The notes beneath the pieces were generated by a model, which saw only the letters and a list, made by a program, of their open reading frames with translations, was not told the origin of the DNA and searched no databases. From Holacanthus passer (taxonomy: Eukaryota > Chordata > Actinopteri > Pomacanthidae): 64,000 nucleotides of DNA. The stretch covers positions 9,256,501 to 9,320,500 of the forward strand of contig JAFREQ010000014.1 in NCBI GenBank assembly GCA_025331565.1, given 5' to 3'. The translations under genes and the position numbers were made by a program. This document shows positions 39,501-48,190 of the stretch, piece by piece (position 1 is the stretch's first letter; the number at the start of each line of letters is the position of its first letter).

Positions 39501-40772
39501 ACTAGCTTAGTTTAAATCCAAATGTAACGCCAATTTTAACAAAATTTCTGGAAAAACTGTTATGCGATTTTTAGGAGTCGGTTCATAAAGTAGAAGGTGG
39601 CGGCAATTCTCCAGTCAGCTGCGATTATGCCATTGTAGAAAAAGATGGTGCAACAAGATGATGTAATCAAATGAGCACCAGTCAAACTTCCAACAGTGAA
39701 CAATGGACATATGGCATTTATATTTGTTTCATGCATTCATTTGATGAACATTACAGTTGTCTCTTCGCTCCAGATCTGATGCTTTATGTACATCATGATT
39801 TACTTACAAAGCCTGATTCCATTGTGATTTACTCTTATAGATACTCAAACTTTTCCACCTTAGCCAAAACAATATGGCGATAATTTGAGATTTTTATTCA
39901 AATTTTTGGTGTTTTTTTATGTGCAAAATGAAAATGCACAAAAAGAGGGTGGATGGATTGTCAGAAAAGCCACAGCAACCAACCAGCGTGTATGTGCTGC
40001 TGTATGTCATAGTGCTGATAAAATACAGGTGTGTGCATGTAAACACAAAACCTAACATGCAACAATTTGACATACGCATGGACACAGCCAAAAAGAAAAT
40101 CGCACACACAGTTTTTCTCCGAGTGCGGCACAGACACCAGGGCTAAAGCTCCCAAGTTAGCAGTAAATTAAACATGAGAGTGCAGATGATATGAGTATCT
40201 CCACGAGGAGAACAAAGCAGAACACACTCTCGACAGCACAACACTAAGCCCTGAGGCACCTAGACAGGAAGACAAGAAGTCAAGGAAAACATCGTCTGTG
40301 GGAACTGGCTTTCATCTTATTTAGTCAGATGAGTATAAATTGCTGCACAGCAGACAGTCAAGATACTCTTCCACGGATTTCGATGCAAGTCGGTGAAGGG
40401 AAAGGGAGGAAAAACATCAAACAAAGATGGTGCTTGCGAATCTGAGATCACAGTCGCTGGAAGACCCTGCGAAACACACTTATGTCCACTCGAAGAAAAC
40501 CAACATGCAGCTTCTTTTAACATGTGCGTGAATGCAAATACACAGAAATGTTTGTCTTTATGTGTTTATACATGCACAAAGCCGAATATCGCGAGTGCAT
40601 ATATGGTTTGGTTTGTGTGTGCTTATGACGTAAACCAAGAGCAGAGACCAGAATGTCAGGCAGGTTTACATTAGTCAGCAGATGCAGTGGGCCACATCAT
40701 TAGTCACTCTGACACCCACTTCTGGCCCCTGCTTTATTGATGAGGCCAAGCTCAACAACTACCCTCCTCTTA

Positions 40773-40775
<3 letters not shown>

Positions 40776-40828
<53 letters not shown>
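40776..40828. repeat. (CA)n microsatellite, about 26 units
   Basis: Pure CA repeat of about 53 bases, the longest pure dinucleotide run in the window. Confidence 0.97.
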
Positions 40829-40830
<2 letters not shown>

Positions 40831-41288
40831 CTTCCACAATCCTACTGTAAAAGCAACAGGAGATCGGTTTTGCGTCTCAGGTCTCACTCCAATGGGAATA
40901 GACAGGTACAGTGTGAGAGGCTAAGGGACGAGCACAGGCAGCAAATCAAGCGGCTCACAAAAAATTTACAGGCAAGAGAGCACAGAATGCAAACACTATT
41001 TTCCACAATTCATGCTGCCGTTCATCTGTCCACAGACCAGACAGCCCATCCTGAATCGAACATCTGCTCAACACCAGATCTTCTCGGCAGGTTGTGAATG
41101 GCAGGACACGATAACAGGGTGCCAAGTGTGTCACAGCAATGAGCTCAGAGCCATTTATGGCCTCCATGACTCTGACATTTAGCAGGATGCTGTAATTTGT
41201 CAGCCTCTCAGTCTGACTCACACATCCACAACAGGGGACTCTCATGAAAAACATTACCATTAGGCCTAATAGTGCCGCATCACAGAAC

Positions 41289-41294
<6 letters not shown>

Positions 41295-41330
<36 letters not shown>
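41295..41330. repeat. (TG)n microsatellite, 18 units
   Basis: Pure TG repeat about 470 bases from, and complementary to, the CA repeat at 40776. Confidence 0.97.
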
Positions 41331-41331
<1 letters not shown>

Positions 41332-41769
41332 AAGCAGTGTAAAATTAATGATACAGTATGTACGGTTCCCTCCACTCCCATAAAACGACCGGTGGAAATA
41401 TATGATGACATAAAAACGAAGAAAAACAAGTTGGGAGATCTAACAAATGTATGCATCAAAATGCTCTTTATGCTCTTCTTGTAAAACTCAATCAAAGCCA
41501 ATTCATGACCCTGTAAAAGCAAACAAAAGCAACATGCATGGGCAACAGGTTAATCAGACATTCAGCGAACAATGAAAACATGTATGCCTTTTCAAATTGT
41601 GTATTAATAACAATAATTATCTCTGTTTATTAAAAAAAAACAAAAAAAAACTAAACCACTCACTCGCCTCTTAAAATGGAGAGCATTGTGATATTCTGCA
41701 TCAGAGCCTTTGTAGCAGGAGGCACTTAATTTTCAAGGCCAGCAACTAGTGTAACTCACAAAGAGTGAG

Positions 41770-41820
41770 TGGAGGAGGAGGAGGAGAAGGAGGAGGAGGA
41801 GGAAGAGGGGAGGGGGAGGG
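41770..41820 (+). repeat. GGA-rich purine tract
   Basis: GGA repeats ending in GGGGAGGGGGAGGG. The strand is almost wholly purine, so triplex or quadruplex structure is possible. Confidence 0.85.
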
Positions 41821-42392
41821 CTCTCAAAATGCGAAGTCACTGTTTCAGTTCATTCTGAGCTGAAAGAGCACTGCTGCTAACCACAGGGCAAGTTAGAGAG
41901 GGAAGTAATGGTATAATCTATGATTCTCCATTTCCTAGCCAATGTTTGTTTCACCAAGATGCTTTCAACTTTCACCTTCTCTCTCTCTCTCTCTGTCTCT
42001 CTCTCCATCTATTTCTATTATCGGTGATGTAAAAAGGGCACGCGATGGCACAGCCATTACTGCGAGAAAACATCTTGATGGCTGCTCTTCCCCAGAAGAA
42101 TACTGCCAGTTGTAAAAACACAGTGGACACAGTCTGGTGAAAAGTGCAATGTCTCTCTCATTATGTGTAAAGTTTGCAAAGTACATGTTGGAAAAGGCAG
42201 CAATGACCTCTGAGGCTGTTGCAGGTTTTCGGGGTCGCGGAGTCAGACGCACATTTCGAGTCAGATCATAATCAAACATTTTCTCACACTTAATAAACCC
42301 AACTGCGAATACACATGTACACACATGCAGACACACACATGCACGCACACACACACACGCAGCACTCGCAACCAGATAAAAGAGGTGTCTGC

Positions 42393-42401
42393 TCTTACCC
42401 G
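42393..42401 (-). other. Splice donor ending the first coding exon
   Basis: Minus-strand CTCGG|GTAAGAG, with the intron starting at 42398. It interrupts the codon of the first Gly in the TLGYGD selectivity filter, after two bases of the codon. Read through, the next codon would be TAA, which also marks the end of coding sequence. Confidence 0.92.
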
Positions 42402-43500
42402 AGCGTTGTCATAGTAACGATGGTGTACCAGAAGGAGGCTGGGATGCTGGTGAATTTGCTGGAGCTTGAACCCTTCTCTGCGTAGAACATGACGGTAGCA
42501 AAGATAATTATGGCCATAGTGAGGGAGAAGAGCAGGAAGCCCAGCTCCGAGGCACAGCTCTTCAGCGTGTAGCCCAGGATGCGCAGGCCCTGCGAGTGAC
42601 GGGAGAACTTAAAGATACGGAACACGCGGAAAACCCGGAGCGTCACAAAAGCCCCACTCACGTCCTCGTTGTCAGTCATCACCAGGCCAATGTAGTAGGG
42701 CAAGATGGCCACCACGTCGATGATGCTCATGACGGACCTCATGAAGCGGTAGCGGCTGGGCGCGGCAAACAGGCGCATCAGGTACTCCACGGTGAAGATC
42801 ATGACGCAGGCCGTGTCCATGCAGAAAAAGGCCACGGTGTAGCGCTCACCGCACGGCACTTCCTTCTGGTTGGGCGCCGAGCCGCAGGGCACCGTCTCCA
42901 CCACGTTGGTGATGACAGAGACGGCAATGAAGAAGCCGGTGACGTAGTAGAAAACAAGGGCCATGGTGGAAGTGTGGGGGTTCTCGAAAGCCCGCCACAT
43001 GGTCTCCCTGAAGGTCATGTTGGGCAGCTTAGCGTCCTTGTTGTCCTCCTGGTCGTCCATCAGACGCTCCGCATTCTCCCTCTTCCTATCCTTGTACTCT
43101 TCATAGCAGCAGTCGCCGATGATCTCTGGGACGATGCCAAAGAACGCCAGCTCCTCGTCATAGGAGGAGATGCACTCGTAGCGTGGGTAGTGGAGCTTGC
43201 CCGTGCGGTAGAAGTTGAGAACACTGCGGAACACGTCAGGGTCCCGGTCGAAGAAGTACTCTTTGGTCTCCTCGTTGTAGAAGAACTCCTTCTCAGAGCT
43301 CCCCAGCAGGGTGTCCGGGTAGCGGTCCAGAGTGTTCCTCCAGGTCTGGAAGCGCCGCCCGCTGACGTTAAGAATGATCAGCTCATCTTGCCGCTTGTTC
43401 TTCTCAGTGGGGCCACGGGCATAGGCAGGTTGGCCACGGGCATCCAACCGATTGCAGCCGCCCGGGCAAAGGGAAGCCATGCCGCTACTCCCGCCGCCAT
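42399..43500 (-). CDS. kcnd3: Kv4 (Shal-type) A-type potassium channel, first coding exon, with a frameshift
   Basis: Encodes the N-terminal half of a Kv4 voltage-gated K+ channel subunit, a tetrameric plasma-membrane channel carrying transient A-type or Ito current. Start chosen at 43500-43498 because it gives the invariant Kv4 start MAAGVAAWLPFARAA. The reading frame breaks at the G run 43409-43412; the rest is open from an ATG at 43480. Counting from that ATG: T1 domain about 33-137 with the zinc motif H97-x5-C103-x20-C124-C125; S1 about 173-195; S2 214-236; S3 247-269; S4 278-294 with R282, R285, R288, K291, R294 spaced by three; S5 312-334; pore helix 347-360. The exon ends in a split Gly codon (donor GG|GTAAGA), the known first-coding-exon boundary of KCND genes. 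KNKRQDEL, GRRFQTW, TKEYFFDRDP and ENAERLMDD favour KCND3 over KCND2 and KCND1. Kv4 assignment is very firm; the paralogue is less so. Later exons are outside the window. Confidence 0.9.
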
Positions 43501-43577
43501 GCTGTGTCCGGCTTGGGGCGTAGGGGGGAACAAGTCCAGCACCTTCACAACCAGCTTGACTTCAGCTCATTCACCAT
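43501..43577 (-). other. kcnd3: kcnd3 5' UTR portion of the first coding exon
   Basis: Lies between the inferred splice acceptor and the canonical start codon. Minus-strand sequence begins ATGGTGAATGAG directly after the acceptor CAG. It holds two upstream ATGs: a 10-codon uORF (43577-43545) and a 2-codon uORF (43570-43562), both ending before the main ATG at 43500. Mammalian KCND3 also has an intron in its 5' UTR just before the first coding exon, which fits. The transcript boundary is inferred from splice signals only. Confidence 0.65.
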
Positions 43578-43592
43578 CTGAGGGGAAGAAGA
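43578..43592 (-). other. Splice acceptor with polypyrimidine tract upstream of the kcnd3 coding exon
   Basis: On the minus strand a pyrimidine tract (CTTCTTCCCCT) is followed by CAG at 43580-43578. This is a strong acceptor consensus 77 bases before the canonical Kv4 start, so the upstream exon or exons should be non-coding. Confidence 0.7.
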
Positions 43593-43715
43593 GTTTGTGA
43601 GGAAGGACAGCACTGTTTTGATCATGACGGGGGAAGAAGAGGGGAGGAATTTAAGATAAATGAGATGTTAGAAAGAGGAAAGTGAGGAAAAGTGAGGAAA
43701 AAGTAAAAAACCAGT

Positions 43716-43736
43716 AAAAAAAAAAAAAAAAAAAAA
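43716..43736. repeat. Poly(A) tract
   Basis: About 21 A on the plus strand inside the inferred 5' UTR intron. Confidence 0.95.
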
Positions 43737-44414
43737 GAATGGATGGATGTGATGACCAACTCATATCCTAACAAGGCAGTCAAGCTGAGACAGCAAAAAA
43801 GTATCTTTAATGGAAACACAATTTAACCTCACACTCAGAGTGCACATTTACAATACACACACATATATATATAAGCTTTAAAAAGATTACAGGGACATAC
43901 TGCAATTTCCTCTAAGCATCATCTTCCCTATAATTACTTTAAGACAGTATTTCTCTCATCCTCTCTATTGAGTTAAGAAGCATCCTTCAAAGGACCACAG
44001 CTAAAAAAAAACACAAGCAAAGCAACAGCATCATATATTTGTAGGTTGTTCTTTTTAAATAAAGATGCACATTTACAAGACATCAGTCTCATGGCTGAGA
44101 TGCAAGATATGAGATCCAAAAACCTGTTGAGCTAGAAAACCAGAAGATGCATCTTCCACTGACTGCAAATTTAATGAAAGCAGCGCAGGATTAAATTCAA
44201 GGTTGATTCCGAACACAATATTCTGGATGACAAATTGGCTGCTATTGCTCCACAGGGACGGAGGAAAAGCGACAGCAGGTTGACAACTAAACACAGCTTT
44301 CACCCTCGATCACAACTCACCGATTCAAAATCCTCCATCCAAGAGAAACCTTCTTCTTCCGCAGCAGTTGAGTTACAAGTCGGAGGCTTATTTCTGAAAG
44401 CGTGTCTGAGGGAC

Positions 44415-44434
44415 AGAGAGAGAGAGAGAGAGAG
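44415..44434. repeat. (GA)10 microsatellite
   Basis: GA repeat followed by GAA units, within the candidate first exon region. Confidence 0.92.
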
Positions 44435-44649
44435 AAGAAGAAGAAGAAAAAAGATACCAGGAAAAGAAGTTCGAGAGGCGCGTGCGGCTGAGGTGAAAGC
44501 GGAAAAGTACCGGAGCTCAGCCGGTTTCATTCAGTTTCCATCCTGCGGAGGGGGAGGAATGATGAGAGGAGTCCGAGGAGCAGGAGACCGTGTTGGTTTG
44601 GCTTTTCGGGATGAGTGGTGGGAAGAGTGGGAGGAGGAGGAGGAGGAGC

Positions 44650-44651
<2 letters not shown>

Positions 44652-44691
<40 letters not shown>
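44652..44691. repeat. (CT)20 microsatellite
   Basis: Pure CT repeat of 40 bases upstream of the candidate donor at 44320. Confidence 0.96.
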
Positions 44692-44694
<3 letters not shown>

Positions 44695-44848
44695 GGGCGG
44701 ATTGTGGTTGTGGACCTGCAGTTCTGGGATCAGGACTCTGAAGGATGAGAAGAAACTGGGTTACTCACTGATGAGGAAAAAAAAAAGAAAAGATACATCC
44801 CTCCGTCATCACTCAAAATTCATTGACTGAAGGGTTTCCTCCAGTGAG

Positions 44849-44860
44849 CCAATCTTATAT
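44849..44860 (-). promoter_or_regulatory. Possible TATA-like element and inverted CCAAT box for kcnd3
   Basis: The minus strand reads ATATAAG (44860-44854) next to ATTGG (44853-44849, CCAAT on the plus strand). Initiation about 30 bases downstream would fall near 44825, just before the donor at 44769. The motifs are short and can occur by chance. Confidence 0.22.
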
Positions 44861-45096
44861 CCACATATCAAAGGCAGCTGCTCAAACATGCCACCAGGGG
44901 CGCAGCTGAGGATTCAAGAGTCCCTGAATGTGGATCACTTTGGGCACCTTGTGTTTTTAATTACACCTGCGATCATTTTTGGGGGGCATTTGGGGGCAGC
45001 AAAAACAACTTGTGGGCACTGACATGTTATCATTTTTTAAGTTGATATGGCAGATCTTTTAGTAAAAGGTCAGTGAAGGTTTATCCAATTCTACAG

Positions 45097-45292
45097 TTTT
45101 TATTACTCAGATGCTTTTATCGAGAGCAACGTACATCTGAGGGATGCATTCACATACTGATTCAACAGCAATTTGGGATTTAGTATCTTGCCCAAGGACA
45201 CTTCAACACGTAGACTACAGGGGCCAGGGATTGAACCATCAACCTTCTGATTGGTGGTCAACCGCTCTACCTCCTGAGCTGCAGCTGCCATC
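45097..45292 (-). mobile_element. tRNA-derived SINE, nearly full length
   Basis: Minus-strand order: A-box-like GCTCAGGAGGTAGAGCGGT (about 45280-45262), B-box GGTTCAATCCC (45237-45227), GTGTCCTTGGGCAAGATACT, then the tail CTCTCGATAAAAGCATCTGA. Such polymerase III heads with this tail are typical fish SINEs. The 62-codon frame across it is incidental. Confidence 0.85.
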
Positions 45293-45420
45293 CAGGTCTT
45301 TGTATTGAAATAAAGGTTGAATCAACAGCAACTTGGTTGTAGATGCTTGAAGACGTTTCATTTAAAAAAAGGTTTATTTGCTGATGCAACAGTTATAAAA
45401 CAACATCAACATTCATTTGG

Positions 45421-45528
45421 AGGTCACCAGTCGGAAAGTCGGAGGTTCAATCCCTCTTTATAATCTGCCACCTGCTGCAAATGCTTGCTTGTAAAGTGCT
45501 TTGAGTGGTCGGTAAGATTAAAAAAATT
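45421..45528 (+). mobile_element. Degenerate SINE fragment, opposite orientation
   Basis: B-box GGTTCAATCCC at 45444-45454, then TGTAAAGTGCTTTGAGTGGT and CGGTAAGATTAAAA, a known teleost SINE tail. The A-box part is decayed. Confidence 0.7.
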
Positions 45529-48072
45529 ATAATATAACATAAAATATTAATAGAATAAATCCATTTCATTTGATGAATTTAAGTCAAATATTCACTCTCT
45601 TTTTGCACCGTTTTGGTCTCCTGAGGGAAATGTCTGCTCTTATTCAGCTAAATGTTCCACTTTGTTCACCAAAAGCTGTGTCTGTCTGCCATTTGGTGCT
45701 GAAAACATGATTGTTAAGTGGATTTTTAAATGACGCTATGAACCGTGAGAGTGAACAAAAATAGTAAAGTTAAGCTGAATAATGAGCTGAAACTCGCTCA
45801 AAAGCACCATAAAGCTGTCAGGAGTTGCAGATTCAGGCGATAATTCTCTGTAGGTTCATCATTATGAGTGACCCCTTTCACATTGTCATTGTTTTCAAAT
45901 TGTCAGTCGATATGTTTGTAGCCATTTTAGATGCTCCCCTGGGTAATTTTGTCGACCCTTCTTAACTGTGGACCCCCGCAGCCCTCCAGAGGAGAGGTTA
46001 TCACAGGTCCACAATGTTTGACCCAATCCAAAAAAGGACCAGCGCAAAACCTACTCAAACCCAATGTATATAAATCAATTTGCATCAACAAGAGACCCGA
46101 TCCGAACAGACCCGAGGATAATTAGATCTGATCCAAAATGCGGTCGACCTGAACAGATAATAGGGGATGAACACTGGCATCAGTTAACAAGCAGCTGCAG
46201 CCAAAAAGAGAGCAGCAGTTTGATTCTAATGCTCTAGGAACTAATGTAAAGTCAAAATTAGATTAATTTGTTTATATGCTTTAAAGACTAATAGAAATAA
46301 TTAAAAGTCCTATTTTCAATGCCAGCTCCAACCATAAAACATTCTGTGCTCAACTGGGAGAGACAGACGAATGATTATAATTTTCCAACCAATTTAATAT
46401 CTGAGAAGCAAATTCCCAAATGTAATTGTCAATTAAGAGTATAAATATTTTACATATGCTATTAATTTTGACAAAACTATGACACACCATGTGATCAATG
46501 GGTATTAGATGTTGTGACGCACAGAACTGACACCTGTGGCAGTAAAGCTACATCCTACCTTACCTGATTCGACTTCGGTCTAATTTAGATCTGACTTGAA
46601 TCCTGTGACCGTCTCTCTAATTTCAGTTGATCTATAGATTCTAGAGGCAACACCTTTCAAAGACGTACTACACAGTGCACATAAATCATATTAACGGAGG
46701 GCATGAACCACACAAACCTGACAATACTTTTTCAACCAGACAGAAACCTACAATAAAAAAGGGCACAAAATAATATTTTGCTGTATTTCTCCAGAGAGTC
46801 TGAGCTACAGTAGATCTCGACCCTTGATATTTTTTGTTTGCATTCTTTCCTGGGGGCCTGGGTGTCTAAAGAGTCTGGTAGCCATCTCTACATGTAAGTT
46901 TACTCATGAAAGCAAACCAAACGAAAAAGGCGCCGAAGAGAAGCACTGTATAGTTTCTGTATCGGCTATGTAATTCCTCTGGGTGGGTGGTTTATGCTCA
47001 TACTGTACTGAGTTAGTAATGTTATTCTGATGGATTCTAGTCGATCCAGTTTGACATTTTCACTGGTTTACTAAAACATGTCAATCAAGCCCGGAATATG
47101 TGATGTAGCTATCGATGTTAAAGCTCACAACTGGGGGGAGAATAATTTGTACGAGTGCGCGGTCATTTATATTCAGACTCAGAGACTGTCAATGCCTCTG
47201 TCCCCACATTATTCAATGTTTTGCAGAACAATGTGCAGCCCTAATTGAGACAACGGGGATCATATCTCTCCAATACATATGGTCCAGTGGAATATCAATA
47301 GGGTCAGGGCAGCCAGCTCACACACACACTGCAACACGTATGGTTATTTTATTGCACTTATAGATATACATGGCAAAACAATACTTCTGCACACACCATA
47401 AAATCACTCTGTGAGCTTTATAGACCCTTGTTTGAAAATGACAAATTGCTTGTGATTGTTATTTAGACATGGCTACACACATTCGCACACCCACACACAC
47501 ACACTTGTTTATGCCTCTGTGCCCTTGTATCACTATCCTTAGAAACGGCGGCTCAATTAAGTCCCTGACCGTAAACTGGCCCCTTGATAAAATACGAAAT
47601 GGCCAAAACGACCTCATCTTGTGAAAAATGTCCCCTGCTCCTTAAACTCAGACTGGCTGTCACAAGAATAGAAGTTCAAGAAAACACACGCGCACGATCA
47701 TACAGACACACACCGCACAAAGACTGGCCTTTTCAACCGATGAGTCTGTGAGCGATTCCAATAATTCAAATGTCAGTGAATAACAAGGTGGGTTGAATTT
47801 CATGGTCAACTGCCCTCTCTAATTATCTGAAGACACTACAGTGACATTAAAATTCTAAATCCTCTGGCGGCGCCTCGAGAAATAAACTACTTGTGTTTCA
47901 GTGACAAAACTTTGGAGGATTAGTTGACTAAATAGGTTCATTTAATGGTCGTCCTGAGGGAGGAAAGTGAAAAATCATCCCCAGTAGTGAGACACCAACT
48001 TGTCAGTCCACCAGTCTTCTCGATGACCTTACAAATTAACATATGCATATTCAGCCTTCATGACCTTCCTCA

Positions 48073-48190
48073 AGTAGCTTTAAAAGAACAGTTAGACATT
48101 TTGGGAAATAAGCTTATTCCAGTTAGATTGATACTGCCATCATGTCTGTACGCTAAAGATGACATTTTAGCCAGCAACTGGTTAGACAAC
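48073..48190 (+). mobile_element. Teleost interspersed repeat fragment (GACATTTTGGGAAATA type)
   Basis: GCTTTAAAAGAACAGTTAGAC is followed by ATTTTGGGAAATAAGCTTATT, then TTGATACTGCCATCATGTCT, GTACGCTAAAGATGA and AGCCAGCAACTGGTTAG. I recognise this series of blocks as a very common teleost element. Truncated at its 3' side. Confidence 0.7.

Larger units (their letters stand above)
35151..42398. other. Intron sequence immediately after the kcnd3 coding exon
   Basis: No exon recognised. Holds a SINE tail at 36490-36549, (CA)n at 40776-40828, (TG)n at 41295-41330, a GGA-rich tract at 41770-41820 and CT runs near 41980-42005. The next Kv4 exon, which would begin with the YGD part of the filter, was not found on the minus strand. 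Confidence 0.65.
43578..44320 (-). other. Inferred 5' UTR intron of kcnd3
   Basis: Bounded by a strong donor (TCG|GTGAGTT, GT at 44320-44319) and the acceptor at 43578-43580, about 743 bases. It contains a 21-base poly(A) on the plus strand (43716-43736), an AT-rich stretch, and no coding frame I can support. The partner donor is uncertain: a second good donor lies at 44768-44767. Confidence 0.45.
44321..44825 (-). other. Candidate non-coding first exon region of kcnd3
   Basis: Two donor-like sites lie on the minus strand: TCG|GTGAGTT ending an exon at 44321 and CATCA|GTGAGTAA ending one at 44769. The region carries (GA)10 at 44415-44434, (CT)20 at 44652-44691, and GGA runs, giving GAGA-type sequence as often seen around promoters. 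No coding potential is evident. Which donor is used, and whether both are, cannot be told from sequence alone. Confidence 0.35.
44861..48072. other. Upstream intergenic block
   Basis: No gene seen. Besides the two SINE copies, 45940-46150 carries scattered GACCCGATCC/GACCCGAGG words that resemble a decayed fish repeat (low confidence). A REST half-site-like motif lies at 45681-45703. CA-rich short runs occur at 47480-47510. Confidence 0.55.

Noticed and set aside
42596..43600. A 334-codon open frame on the plus strand across the Kv4 exon
   Set aside because: It is antisense to a strongly conserved channel exon, its product is His- and Val-rich with no domain, and GC-rich coding DNA often leaves such frames open.
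45103..45291. A 62-codon frame upstream of kcnd3
   Set aside because: It lies entirely within a tRNA-derived SINE.
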